Source: Ruminococcaceae bacterium YRB3002
GTDB taxonomy: Bacteria; Bacillota; Clostridia; Saccharofermentanales; Saccharofermentanaceae
NCBI GenBank assembly: GCA_900099715.1
Contig: FMTG01000008.1
Span: forward strand, 1-64,000
Direction: 5' to 3'
DNA length: 64,000 nucleotides
Part shown: piece after piece, positions 48,901-58,033 of the stretch
Layout of the letters: each line of letters opens with the position of its first letter
Position numbering within the stretch: the stretch's first letter is position 1
The notes under the pieces: model-generated
What the model saw: only the letters and a program-made list of their open reading frames with translations
Databases searched by the model: none
Told to the model about the DNA's origin: nothing
Translations under genes and position numbers: made by a program

Positions 48901-49365
48901 TTATGCTCCCAGCCTCTCACTGAGCGCACGTCTTGCCCTGGACAACCGCTGTCTGGCTGCAGCCTCGGAAATATCCAGCATAGATGAAAGCTCTTTGTAA
49001 GATAATCCCTCAAAACAATAAAGCCTAAGTACCTGTTCCTCACAGTATGACATACCATCTATCTCACTTACGATAATGTTATCTTCCGGCAATACGACAG
49101 GTTCCTCGATCTCTTCAAGTGACACGGTCGGATGTCTCAGGGTCTTCCTCCAGTGCTCATTGCAACAGTTTACTGTCACCTTCAGAAGCCAGTGTTTCAG
49201 ATGTTCTTCCGAGGCGAAAACCTCATGATCACTCACCATCCACAGTTTGATAAACACATCCTGAACAATGTCTTCTGAATCATAGTGATTACGGGTCCTG
49301 AGGTATGCGGTCCTGTACACTGTCTCCGAGAATGAGCAGAATACATTGTCAAACATCACCTCCAT
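48901..49365 (-). CDS. ECF-type RNA polymerase sigma factor
   Basis: The 154-residue factor has region 2 (YLRTRNHYDSEDIVQDVFIKLWM) and region 4 (YCEEQVLRLYCFEGLSYKELSSMLDISEAAARQRLSRARRAL), without regions 1 or 3. Its ATG is three bases from the stop of the lipoprotein gene, so it is the last gene of a four-gene operon. No anti-sigma factor is evident; the membrane-anchored XRE protein or the lipoprotein may play that part. Confidence 0.9.
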   Translation of the reverse strand: MEVMFDNVFCSFSETVYRTAYLRTRNHYDSEDIVQDVFIKLWMVSDHEVFASEEHLKHWLLKVTVNCCNEHWRKTLRHPTVSLEEIEEPVVLPEDNIIVSEIDGMSYCEEQVLRLYCFEGLSYKELSSMLDISEAAARQRLSRARRALSERLGA

Positions 49366-49368
49366 CGA

Positions 49369-51573
49369 TCAATAATTCTCCTGAACATACAGTCTGATCC
49401 TGCTTTCCAGCGATGAGGCAATCTGATCGACCGGCTTTCCGGCATTATAATATGCATTGACCTCAGAAGTGATAACGTTATACAGCCCCCAATCAAAAGA
49501 CATCACAGTATCTGCTTTCATAACCGAAGCCATGTATACTTCCAAGACATCATCCTCAAACCCTATGTCAGATTCATCTTCGTTATATGGATCAATTCCA
49601 GCCAGAAGAATATATCCGCTGTCCTCTGAGTCCATCGGAATGCTGTCAGGATTTCTCATATATCCCATATACTTATTCCACACTTCACTGTTTACCGGTA
49701 TCTCTGAACTGAATGGAACTGTATTCTGAACTTCTTCCGAGAGAATAACAGATATAAAATCACAGCAGGCCTCAGGATGCTCAGCAGATGACGATACTGC
49801 CATCTGACCCCACGGATAGATCATATGTATCGGAACATCAACCGTCGGAGTCCCCGCAAATACCGGAGTATCCCTGAAGGAACGGGCCATCTCCCTCATC
49901 TGTTTTGGTGTGGACAGATATCCTAGGTATAATGAATAGTCTCCAATTCCCACATCTGACATATCAATATATCCCAATTGCTCGTCGGGTCCATAACCAT
50001 TGGCTATGCTGAATTCAATTATATCTGTCAGTTCCTCCTCTGTGAGCATTCTGCCCTCTTCATGCAATTCCCGAATGTGGTATCTTATGATCATATCCGC
50101 AATATCACATGAATAAAGAGGAACCAGATCAGACATTTGCGTATAGTTCTGTACGCCATCCGGATACTGACTTATTTTTCCCCAGAATCCCCACATATTA
50201 AACCCTGCGAAAACCTGATAGACCTCACCACTCTCACCCTGCATTATCTTACGTATATTAGGAAGTATCTTCCCACCATTGATAACATCTTCCAGATACA
50301 GACTCATATCGATAACCATACCATTATCTCCCCAGTACTGATAATCGAACAGAGGTCCATAGAATATATCCGGAGTATCACCGTTCTCGAATTGAGTCAT
50401 GACATTGAGAATCGCTGCCTGAGCCTCACTGGCATTAGTATATTTCACACCGAGATCCCTGATCCTGACCACGTATTCGTCCTGAGTGCTGTTATAGACA
50501 TATGCGGCATATTGAAGCAGATCGTCATTAGCCACATCCACTCCTTTTACAACTATTTCAGTTCTGTCTGTCAAATTCAGCGAATCATCCGGTGTTATGA
50601 TCACAAGATCCGAGACTCCCGTGTCATAAGGATAATACCAGCAGAAGAGATCATCTGAAAGGATATGGAGATAATTCGTTATGGTTAACGCGTTCTTTGG
50701 TGGTTGAACGAGCATATTATCGATCCTGGCAACGGGAGTCGCCTGTCTTGAACCGGGATCAAATCTGTAGATATATCCCTTCTCATTGTCATAAATGTGG
50801 CCGTTGTAATCCGGCGACTCGATTGAGAACGAAGAATCAAGAGTTCCCCCAAGTTCTTCCCAAGAAACGGATCTTGTGCATGACCCATTCTCAAGATCGA
50901 TTTTATAGTACGTTGCGAGTTCTGCATCAAGAGGTCTGCCTACAATATAGTATGATCCGTCTGCTTCAAAGAACCCATCCAGATTCATCGGTTCTTCATA
51001 TTCGACAGAACAGGTGACTTCACCATGCTCTCCAATAACAGCAGCACCCATTGTTCCACATATGACATTACCTGATTCAGTATCGCGAATTATCATAGCG
51101 GGACCGATTGACTGGCTGCTGATACTGTTATGTTCCTGAAGAACGCCATCCCAATTGTAAATATCGATTTCTATGACCGCTCCGTTGATATTGTCCGTGT
51201 AGCAATACAGACGATCGCCGTGACAACAGAACGATAAAGCCTTTCCGCACTCAATATCGCATTTCCTGTCAACAGTTCCATCGGAATTGAAAATTGAAAT
51301 GTGAGCTTCCTCGTCACTATTGTCGAATGACTTCCTTATCAGACATACTTTACCATCAAGTTCGAATAGTGTTGTTACATCCTTTGCTGTATCCGGAATC
51401 GTTGCAGTTGAACTGGAGAACATTTTGTTGTCGATGTTGGCCGGGGTCTCATATGATATTTCTGTTATTCCGGAGCTGTCATCTTGAGAAGAGCATGAGA
51501 CACATCCGGCAAGCAACATAGCGGCCACAAATGTGACCACTATGCGCGATAAGATGTCAGTTAACTTTATCAT
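49369..51573 (-). CDS. Large solute-binding-like lipoprotein
   Basis: A 734-residue lipoprotein (signal peptide with MLLAGC). Residues about 50-330 look like a propeller of beta repeats (FELDGKVCLIRKS, ..DGRLYCYTDN...). The remaining 400 residues follow the fold of extracellular sugar-type solute-binding proteins (DTPDIFYGPLFDYQYWGDNGMVIDMSLYL, PVNSEVW, and a C-terminal helical end VDQIASSLESRIRLYVQENY). No permease genes are nearby, so it may be a receptor rather than a transporter part. It overlaps the previous gene by four bases. A second member is at 61979. Confidence 0.78.
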   Translation of the reverse strand: MIKLTDILSRIVVTFVAAMLLAGCVSCSSQDDSSGITEISYETPANIDNKMFSSSTATIPDTAKDVTTLFELDGKVCLIRKSFDNSDEEAHISIFNSDGTVDRKCDIECGKALSFCCHGDRLYCYTDNINGAVIEIDIYNWDGVLQEHNSISSQSIGPAMIIRDTESGNVICGTMGAAVIGEHGEVTCSVEYEEPMNLDGFFEADGSYYIVGRPLDAELATYYKIDLENGSCTRSVSWEELGGTLDSSFSIESPDYNGHIYDNEKGYIYRFDPGSRQATPVARIDNMLVQPPKNALTITNYLHILSDDLFCWYYPYDTGVSDLVIITPDDSLNLTDRTEIVVKGVDVANDDLLQYAAYVYNSTQDEYVVRIRDLGVKYTNASEAQAAILNVMTQFENGDTPDIFYGPLFDYQYWGDNGMVIDMSLYLEDVINGGKILPNIRKIMQGESGEVYQVFAGFNMWGFWGKISQYPDGVQNYTQMSDLVPLYSCDIADMIIRYHIRELHEEGRMLTEEELTDIIEFSIANGYGPDEQLGYIDMSDVGIGDYSLYLGYLSTPKQMREMARSFRDTPVFAGTPTVDVPIHMIYPWGQMAVSSSAEHPEACCDFISVILSEEVQNTVPFSSEIPVNSEVWNKYMGYMRNPDSIPMDSEDSGYILLAGIDPYNEDESDIGFEDDVLEVYMASVMKADTVMSFDWGLYNVITSEVNAYYNAGKPVDQIASSLESRIRLYVQENY

Positions 51574-52034
51574 AGAGATGACGTAGATCCGAAGTTCCAC
51601 CTGGCTTGAAGAGTATTACCGTATGATCCACTAGTATCATATACTCTCATCTTTACACTAATGCCTGTCATATTGCCATACGATCCAGTATATGAACCAT
51701 GCTTGATGGTACCATTGTTATAGTCAGACTGTGAGTGGTATGTTGCATTGGCAATATCATAACCATTATAAAGAGTTCTAAACTTGATCTTCACGCCAGC
51801 TGGGAATGCACCAGGAGCTAATCCATTGAAACCTACTCCCGCGGGTCTTGTAGAATTCTTTGTGGTGCCTTGAGTTTTAGTATAGCTGCTTGTATCAACT
51901 CCTCCACTTCCAGATGAATACGACACTGTCTGGTAGTGATTGCTCATGGCAGCAGAACTGCCAAATGCCATTCCAGCAACACAAGTGACTATCATTATCA
52001 CAGCCACAGCCTTCTTCGCTATTTTCTTAAACAT
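51570..52034 (-). CDS. Small secreted protein
   Basis: A 154-residue protein with a signal peptide (AVAVIMIVTCVAGMAFGSSAA), then a Ser/Gly/Tyr/Asn-rich mature part of about 125 residues without cysteine after cleavage (YSSGSGGVDTSSYTKTQGTT, LQARWNFGSTSS). It resembles secreted beta-sandwich or bacteriocin-like proteins in composition, but no family was recognised. It sits between the membrane-anchored XRE gene and the lipoprotein gene in one operon. Confidence 0.65.
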   Translation of the reverse strand: MFKKIAKKAVAVIMIVTCVAGMAFGSSAAMSNHYQTVSYSSGSGGVDTSSYTKTQGTTKNSTRPAGVGFNGLAPGAFPAGVKIKFRTLYNGYDIANATYHSQSDYNNGTIKHGSYTGSYGNMTGISVKMRVYDTSGSYGNTLQARWNFGSTSSL

Positions 52035-52050
52035 GGATAAAACCTCCTTA

Positions 52051-52566
52051 TCAAACTGATTGTTCCTCCTCTATGGCTGTTACTGTTATAGTGTTTTCCT
52101 TGTACGAAGGTGAAAACATCAGGTAATAGAATAAGAGCGACACAATTATAATGATCGAACAGACGGCAATTATAAGCGTGACCAATATGCTCTTTGTAAG
52201 TTTGGAATCAAATCTCCTTCGTTCCTCAATAAGCTTACGTTCGTACTCATTCTGCATTTGTTCCTTGCTTGAGATGGCTTCTTTGAGTTCATTGGAGAGA
52301 GAAAGCCTTATCTCCTCCAGCTGGTCAGATATCTTCCCATCGTCTTTCTCTTCATCCGATACAGGATTCTTCAGTATTGATTCCCTGACAGTGTCCTCAT
52401 CAACAAGATATAAACGTGCCAATTCACTGATTTCCGGATTGCTTGGTGTTATTATGCCATTTTCCCATCTGGAGACAGTCGCCCGTCCGACAGACATTTT
52501 ATGTGCAACTTCTTCCTGACTGTATCCGTTCCTTCTTCTGATCGATGACAGACTCTCTTTAGACAT
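52051..52566 (-). CDS. Membrane-anchored XRE regulator
   Basis: The 171-residue protein has an N-terminal HTH (IRRRNGYSQEEVAHKMSVGRATVSRWENG), a charged coiled coil (about 80-120) and one membrane helix (about 127-150) with a short outer tail. DNA binding and membrane location in one chain suggest signalling from outside without a kinase. It is the first gene of the XRE-secreted-lipoprotein-sigma operon. Confidence 0.82.
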   Translation of the reverse strand: MSKESLSSIRRRNGYSQEEVAHKMSVGRATVSRWENGIITPSNPEISELARLYLVDEDTVRESILKNPVSDEEKDDGKISDQLEEIRLSLSNELKEAISSKEQMQNEYERKLIEERRRFDSKLTKSILVTLIIAVCSIIIIVSLLFYYLMFSPSYKENTITVTAIEEEQSV

Positions 52567-52641
52567 ATAACTACCTCTCTTCCCCTTATGATTTGGATTC
52601 TATAGTCTCTACTGCAAGGCATCAATACTTTGAGGGTAATT

Positions 52642-52700
52642 TGAACAAAAATGAACAAAAATGGACAGTTCCGGACATAACTGAACCAAAATGAACAGAA
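52642..52700. promoter_or_regulatory. TGAACAAAAA repeats upstream of the XRE operon
   Basis: TGAACAAAAA occurs twice in tandem (52642-52661), followed by TGGACAG and, after 20 bases, TGAACCAAAATGAACAG. These lie about 75-135 bases before the XRE start codon and look like a multi-site operator. Confidence 0.45.
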
Positions 52701-52837
52701 CCATCGCGCTTGTTGAACTCTTTGTGGTTGTATTCATGCAGGTCATCCTATCTTCATCTCACATCATCCTTTTTTGGTTTTCATTTTCATAACCTTACAA
52801 GAAAACTTCGATCTGCGATGTAATAAGTACCTCTTTC

Positions 52838-53311
52838 CTATTCTTCTCCGTCATATGAATAAGATATTGAAATACCATCGTTTGTTATGTGATGACCGGG
52901 TACATAGGTGTTAGTCAATATCAGTATCACAAAGATCATCGATATGACAAACAGACTTATAAGTACAATTAAAGCTATTCTCCTTACATTCTCTCTTCGT
53001 CTAACCAACTCTTCTGCAAGGTGATCATTAATCCTGATCAGCTGTTCGACCAGTTCCTCATTTCCAATACCTTTATCATCTTTTGAGATGTCGCTGACAG
53101 ACTTATCGTTACTAAGCAGAAACCTTATGTCGACTTGTAGGGCATCCGCTATCCGGGTCAATTGATCTGAGTCAGGTACAGCTTCATTCCGTTCCCATCT
53201 CGATAGTGTAGCGCGCGACACTCCGATTCTGTCTGCAAGAGACTCTTGGCTGATATGATGCTTCTTTCTCAGTTCCTTTATTTTTGATCCGAGCACTTGG
53301 GGTACCTCCAT
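52838..53311 (-). CDS. Second membrane-anchored XRE regulator
   Basis: A 157-residue protein built like its neighbour: HTH (ELRKKHHISQESLADRIGVSRATLSRWERNE), acidic linker, membrane helix (about 115-140) and short outer tail. The two proteins are paralogues at the domain level but differ in linker and tail. It is transcribed separately upstream of the four-gene operon. Confidence 0.8.
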   Translation of the reverse strand: MEVPQVLGSKIKELRKKHHISQESLADRIGVSRATLSRWERNEAVPDSDQLTRIADALQVDIRFLLSNDKSVSDISKDDKGIGNEELVEQLIRINDHLAEELVRRRENVRRIALIVLISLFVISMIFVILILTNTYVPGHHITNDGISISYSYDGEE

Positions 53312-53553
53312 AGTTTTTTATATTATCACGCATACCCCTCCTATTTTTTGTATAAATACAGAGCAAAACGGCATGTTTTTGCGTCAATTATGAGAATTTT
53401 GCATTTTTGCCGTTCTGTTGTTATTAAAAACTACCAGTTGATTTCATGAGAGATCGTATCCGACTGATGTATCGTAGATATATCCATCCCGTAAATGGAC
53501 ATAATACACCTGCATCACCGCCCTGATTGAGATTTGCGATTTGCGAGCTCCGC

Positions 53554-54132
53554 TCACCCCAGCTTCTTCAGCCTCTCCTCATAGATCTTTTTGTTGTTCT
53601 CGAACAGGTTATTCCCCTTTGTGTCGATCGATACGACGAGGGGACCGAACTCCTTGACCTTCATGACCCAGAAGGCCTCGGGCATGCCAAAATCCATCCA
53701 CTCCACGTCAGTGATCTCCTCGACCTCCTGTGCAGCAACGACCGCACATCCGCCGGGATACGCACAGTGGATCGCACCGAATTCGCGGCATGCTGCGGCA
53801 GTCTTATCCACCATGCCGCCCTTGCCGATAACGAGACGTATTCCTGTCTTCTCAATAAACTCCGCCTCGGCGGATTCCATTCTCCTGCTTGTAGTGGGAC
53901 CTATTGAGACCATGTACTGTTTGCCGTTCTCATCCTTGCCGACGATAGGACCTGCATGGAAGATCGCACCTTCCTTGAGAGATGTGCGTTCCGGAAGTCT
54001 CCCTTCCTTAACGACGCGCCTGTGACCGCTGTCCCTGCAAGTAGCCAGGATACCTGTAAGATAAACTGTATCGCCGATGTTGAGATCCTTTATCTGATCA
54101 TATGAGATGGGTGTTGTAAGTATCTTCTTCAT
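53554..54132 (-). CDS. ttdB: L(+)-tartrate dehydratase/class I fumarase beta subunit
   Basis: The 192-residue subunit begins MKKILTTPIS, as does E. coli TtdB, and contains YLTGILATCRDSGHRR, FHAGPI, SIGPTTSRRME, GKGGM and VKEFGPLVVSIDTKGNN. With TtdA it forms a [4Fe-4S] hydro-lyase acting on L-tartrate or on fumarate/malate. The gene symbol rests on closeness to TtdB; a fumarase function fits equally well with the frd genes. Confidence 0.82.
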   Translation of the reverse strand: MKKILTTPISYDQIKDLNIGDTVYLTGILATCRDSGHRRVVKEGRLPERTSLKEGAIFHAGPIVGKDENGKQYMVSIGPTTSRRMESAEAEFIEKTGIRLVIGKGGMVDKTAAACREFGAIHCAYPGGCAVVAAQEVEEITDVEWMDFGMPEAFWVMKVKEFGPLVVSIDTKGNNLFENNKKIYEERLKKLG

Positions 54133-54136
54133 GTCA

Positions 54137-55036
54137 TTACGCCTCCATTGATCTTGTGTGTGAGATGATGTCGTAGGACAGATCCTTGTGGATCACTATC
54201 TCACCGCGTCTTGTTGCCCAGCAGCCTGTCGTGATGCCTACACCGAGTGTGGCGGGATGGTGTGCTGCCGCCTCAATGTTGACGCTGAGAACGCTTCTGG
54301 AACCTCCGAATCCGAGAGGCGCGATACCGATCGAATTAAGGCCGTCCCTGATCTCATCCTCGAGCTTCGCAACTTCAGGATATTCGGAATGCGTTCCGAT
54401 AGGACGGAGGAGGGCTTTCTTGGACAGCATTGCCGATGTGGCAGCGCATGTTCCGAGACCAATTCCGATACACAGCGGAGGACATGCGTTGACTCCCCAG
54501 TCAACGATGGTGCGGTAAACAAAATTCTTCACTCCCTCGACACCCTCCAGAGGCATCAGGACCTTGCTCCTGCCCGGCAGTGAACATCCGCCTCCGGCCA
54601 TATACATACGGAGCCTGAGATCCGTGCTGTTCGGCACAAGATCATACTCGATATAAGGCGCTCCGTAGCCTGCGTTATTTCCCGTGTTGTGCTCGCCCAG
54701 AGGCTCCACAACATTAGGTCTCAGAGGTGTCTCAAGAGTCGCTGCGATCGCAGCAGTCCTGAGCACATCACCTATGTCATCCATATACGGAAATCCCGTT
54801 CCCACGTCAGCGAAATACTGAATGACTCCCGTATCCTGACATATGGGTCTGTGAAGCTCAGCCGCCAGCGAGAGATCCTTCAGAATGCAATCGTACATCG
54901 TCTTTGCCATAGGGAACGTCTCTTCTTCAGCGATAGTCCTTATCGCTTTCTCCACATCGTCGGACAGATATATGCTCGCCATCGACGTGAAATCCTTCAC
55001 AATATTAATAAAATCCTGTCTCAGTGCACCGTCCAT
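54137..55036 (-). CDS. ttdA: L(+)-tartrate dehydratase/class I fumarase alpha subunit
   Basis: The 299-residue subunit carries the iron-sulfur cysteines in RPICQDTGVI, GGGCSLPGRSKVLMP and GITTGCWATRRG. The block MYMAGGGCSLPGRSKVLMPLEGVEG closely follows TtdA. It lies four bases before ttdB. In an anaerobe the cluster would be stable. See ttdB for the substrate caveat. Confidence 0.82.
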   Translation of the reverse strand: MDGALRQDFINIVKDFTSMASIYLSDDVEKAIRTIAEEETFPMAKTMYDCILKDLSLAAELHRPICQDTGVIQYFADVGTGFPYMDDIGDVLRTAAIAATLETPLRPNVVEPLGEHNTGNNAGYGAPYIEYDLVPNSTDLRLRMYMAGGGCSLPGRSKVLMPLEGVEGVKNFVYRTIVDWGVNACPPLCIGIGLGTCAATSAMLSKKALLRPIGTHSEYPEVAKLEDEIRDGLNSIGIAPLGFGGSRSVLSVNIEAAAHHPATLGVGITTGCWATRRGEIVIHKDLSYDIISHTRSMEA

Positions 55037-55106
55037 AAGGCACCTCCAATCATTAATACAGAAATCATATCACAAACGTGAGACGGGAACAGAGCTTTTC
55101 GCGCTG

Positions 55107-55949
55107 TTATGACCTGCTCTCCGTGAGTTTCCCTGCCACAACGAATACCGCATACATCAATATATCCGCTGCCACGATCGTAGGTCCCACTGGCGTCCCC
55201 GCCGGAATGGATATGAGCATGCCCGCCAGCGTGCAGCACACGGAAAGCACGGCGGCACACACCGTCACCTGGCGAAAACTTTTGTACACCCTCATGGCGG
55301 ACAGCGCCGGGAAGATCACCAAAGCCGATATGAGGAGCGACCCGACGAGGTTCATGGCCAGCACGATTATCGTCGCGATGATCACCGCGATGATCACGTT
55401 GTACAGCCCCGCATTTGTCCCCGCCGTCCTCGCGAAATTCTCATCAAAAGTTACCGCAAATATCCTGTTATAGAACACCACGAACAGCGCCACCACGACG
55501 AGCGATACGACGATGCACAGAACCACCTCCGAAGTGGATAATGTGATCATTCTCGTGGACCCGAACAGCGTGCTGCACACGTCTCCCGCCAGATTCGCCG
55601 ACGTTGAGAAGATATTCATTATCAGATATCCGAGCGCCAGCGCCGACACCGATATCATGGCGATAGCCGCGTCCCCTTTTACGCGTGCCCTGCGCCCCGC
55701 AGCCAGCAGTATTATGGCGCAGATCACCGTCACCGGAAGCACGATGATCATGTTATTGGACAGGTTCATAACCGACGCGATCGCGATCGCTCCGAAAGCA
55801 ACATGCGACAGCCCGTCCCCGATAAAAGAGAATCTCTTCAGCACCAGCGTTACACCCAGAAGCGACGAACTCAGCGCGATCAGCACGCCCACGATCAGCG
55901 CATACCTGACGAAAGGATACTGCAGATAATTCAGCAGGTCAGATAACAT
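55107..55949 (-). CDS. znuB: Metal ABC transporter permease, ZnuB family
   Basis: A 280-residue permease of the ABC-3 family with eight or nine membrane segments and the signature motifs GDGLSHVAFGAIAI and GALLISALVIFPALSA-like GSLLISALVIFPA. It imports zinc or manganese. It overlaps the ATPase gene by eleven bases. No solute-binding protein is encoded next to it. Confidence 0.88.
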   Translation of the reverse strand: MLSDLLNYLQYPFVRYALIVGVLIALSSSLLGVTLVLKRFSFIGDGLSHVAFGAIAIASVMNLSNNMIIVLPVTVICAIILLAAGRRARVKGDAAIAMISVSALALGYLIMNIFSTSANLAGDVCSTLFGSTRMITLSTSEVVLCIVVSLVVVALFVVFYNRIFAVTFDENFARTAGTNAGLYNVIIAVIIATIIVLAMNLVGSLLISALVIFPALSAMRVYKSFRQVTVCAAVLSVCCTLAGMLISIPAGTPVGPTIVAADILMYAVFVVAGKLTESRS

Positions 55950-56598
55950 GCGTCGTCACCTCCTGCCCGAACCTGAGCTCGTGGGTAGCATATCTGGACG
56001 GCGCCTCCGGATCGTGGGTCACCATGATTATCGTTATACCGTCCTCCTTATTAAGAGAAGTGATGAGCTCATACATCTCCTCCGTCGCCTTCGGATCCAG
56101 AGCAGCAACAGGCTCGTCAAGAACGAGCACCTTGCCGGTCGCGCAGAGTGCACGCGCAAGAAGAGCTCTCTGCTGCTGTCCGCCCGACAGTTCCCTGTAG
56201 CACCTCTTGCTGATATCGTCTATGCCCATCCTCTTCATATTGAGGAGTGCCAGATCCCTGTCGCTTCTGTTGTAGAAAGGCCTCATTCCAAGACGCCCCT
56301 GACAGCCGGACAGAACGACCTCATATACCGACGCCGGAAAATCCCTCTGCACATCAGTCTGCTGGGGCAGATAACCTATGCCTGTACCTGCTGCAGTGCC
56401 GTTCCATTCAACATTTCCGGCGAGGGGTTTTGTGAGACCAAGTATAGTCTTCATGAGCGTAGTCTTGCCCGTGCCGTTCTCACCGGTTATGCACCAGTAT
56501 TCACCCTCGCTGACAGTAAAGGACACACCCTCTGCAAGAGTGATATTCTCGTACCCGAGCGTCAGGTCTTTGCATGTAAGGATAATTTCTCCGCTCAT
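55939..56598 (-). CDS. znuC: Metal ABC transporter ATP-binding protein, ZnuC family
   Basis: The 219-residue ATPase has Walker A TGENGTGKTT, Q-loop YLPQQ, signature LSGGQQQRALLARAL, Walker B VLVLDEPVAALD and H-loop VTHD. It couples to ZnuB. It overlaps the fur-family gene by four bases, so the three genes form one operon fur-znuC-znuB. Confidence 0.9.
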   Translation of the reverse strand: MSGEIILTCKDLTLGYENITLAEGVSFTVSEGEYWCITGENGTGKTTLMKTILGLTKPLAGNVEWNGTAAGTGIGYLPQQTDVQRDFPASVYEVVLSGCQGRLGMRPFYNRSDRDLALLNMKRMGIDDISKRCYRELSGGQQQRALLARALCATGKVLVLDEPVAALDPKATEEMYELITSLNKEDGITIIMVTHDPEAPSRYATHELRFGQEVTTHVI

Positions 56599-57008
56599 CC
56601 GGCACAGTCCTCACAGATGCCGTAGAAAACAGTTCTTCTCGGGTTAATGGTGAAGCCGTGATGCTCCCTGATATGGTCGTTCAGCGCGCTTATCTCATCA
56701 CATCCGAGATGGATGAGCTTGCCGCAGGATTCGCACTTCAGGTGATAGCAGGACCCGTGCTCCGTATCACATCCGGTAACATATTCGTAGCAGGCGCTGC
56801 TTCCTTCATCAATGATGTATTTATTAACGATGCCCTCGTCCACCATTTTCTCGAGGTGGCGGTAAACTGTGGCCGTTCCGATGTTCTTGCCGCAGGCTCT
56901 CATATGCATGCAAATATCGCCTGCAGTTACGTGCGTTCCGGCCGTCTGCTTCATGTATTCCAGCAGCTCTTCCTGGTGTTTGGTCGAATAGCTTTTCTTG
57001 ATAGTCAT
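56595..57008 (-). CDS. Fur-family metal regulator (Zur-like)
   Basis: The 137-residue protein has the winged helix (STKHQEELLEYMKQTAG..., GTATVYRHLEKMVDEGI), the sensing-site HHLK-type segment (CYHLKCESCGKLIHLGCDEI) and the zinc cysteines CESCG and CEDC. Its place ahead of znuCB suggests a zinc-responsive Zur, but the operator looks Fur-like, so iron or zinc cannot be decided. Confidence 0.88.
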   Translation of the reverse strand: MTIKKSYSTKHQEELLEYMKQTAGTHVTAGDICMHMRACGKNIGTATVYRHLEKMVDEGIVNKYIIDEGSSACYEYVTGCDTEHGSCYHLKCESCGKLIHLGCDEISALNDHIREHHGFTINPRRTVFYGICEDCAG

Positions 57009-57040
57009 GCGGGGCTCCTTGGATCCTGAATAATTTAAAA

Positions 57041-57057
57041 ATGAGAATCGTTCTCAA
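57041..57057. promoter_or_regulatory. Fur/Zur box
   Basis: TGAGAATCGTTCTCA is a 6-3-6 inverted repeat about 35 bases before the fur-znuCB start, with the shape of a Fur-family site; autoregulation by the downstream product is likely. Confidence 0.65.
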
Positions 57058-57093
57058 TTCTACCCGCTGCGGACCCTGTTGTCAAATGTGAAA

Positions 57094-57655
57094 ATGTGAA
57101 ATGGGGACGGTTCCTTTTTCACCAAAATGCTTGACTGATGGGGTCTTTCAAACCAAATACCGCGAACTGCTCGAAAAGGTTTGACGGATGTGACTTGTAT
57201 CTGCTCTTGATTCAAACCATATCGATCAGCATGGACCCAAATCCAAATAAATATAGAATAGGTCCATTAAGTTCGACTCATTTTGCAATAATTATAATCT
57301 GGGTCCATAAAATACCTCGATAAAGCCCGCCTAAATGTATTGCGCAATCGCAACATTTCCGCTAATATCACAATTTTGTTTATAATTACAAATATTTGCC
57401 ATCATCATGCTTATACACCTCATGAACGATGGACCTATATTTGAATAATCTTGATATGAGTCCATCAGCATGGACCCAAATCTCAATAATTGTGAAATGG
57501 GTACACAATGCACAATGTGCAGTGTGCATTGTACCCCCTGTCAAGGACAATTTGAAGATTTGGGGTAAAACAGCCAAACCGCAGCAGCCAGCAGCATACC
57601 CATACAAACAACAGTCGCAAAAATGTGACAACTGAGAACCGTCCCCATTTCACAT
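57094..57655. mobile_element. 562-bp element with 20-bp perfect inverted ends (MITE/REP-like)
   Basis: ATGTGAAATGGGGACGGTTC (57094-57113) is repeated as its exact complement at 57636-57655. Inside are two copies of CATCAGCATGGACCCAAAT-like sequence (near 57222 and 57464), a hairpin with CAATGCACA/TGTGCATTG arms near 57505-57535, and no gene. The interior is AT-rich compared with the flanks. The right end covers the stop codon of the receiver gene. A related single end lies at 48868. The family is probably non-autonomous. Confidence 0.6.
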
Positions 57656-58030
57656 CATCTCCATCACAGCTGACACTATATCACTCTTCTCAAACGGCTT
57701 GCTGATCTTCCCGACTATCTGACCGTCGTACTCTATCCAGAGCTTGCGGTAACTGGTAACGAATATCATCTTCATTATCCTGGACCCATACTGGTAGTGA
57801 CGCCTTATATGCTCCGCCAGATCGACTCCGGACATGCCGCCCATCTCCACATCACAGAACAGGATATCGACTTTATAATCCGGATTCTCATCGAGAAACT
57901 CCAGGAAATCCTCGGCAGAAGAAAACTTCTCAAACTCCACTGAGTCCACCACGTCCGACACTCCCTCAGTGACATACTTTATTATCAGGTCACTGTAATG
58001 CTCATAGTCATCTATCGTAACAAAATTCAT
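57650..58030 (-). CDS. Stand-alone response-regulator receiver
   Basis: The 126-residue protein is only a receiver domain: acidic residues near the start (TIDDYEHY), phosphorylatable aspartate in DILFCDVEMGGMSG, FVTSY and ISKPFE. Its sequence style is that of AgrA/LytTR regulators, but the DNA-binding domain is missing, and the stop codon lies inside the right repeat of the element at 57094-57655. It may be a natural single domain or a truncated LytTR regulator. It is four bases downstream... of the membrane-protein gene it is coupled to. Confidence 0.8.
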   Translation of the reverse strand: MNFVTIDDYEHYSDLIIKYVTEGVSDVVDSVEFEKFSSAEDFLEFLDENPDYKVDILFCDVEMGGMSGVDLAEHIRRHYQYGSRIMKMIFVTSYRKLWIEYDGQIVGKISKPFEKSDIVSAVMEMM

Positions 58031-58033
58031 CCT

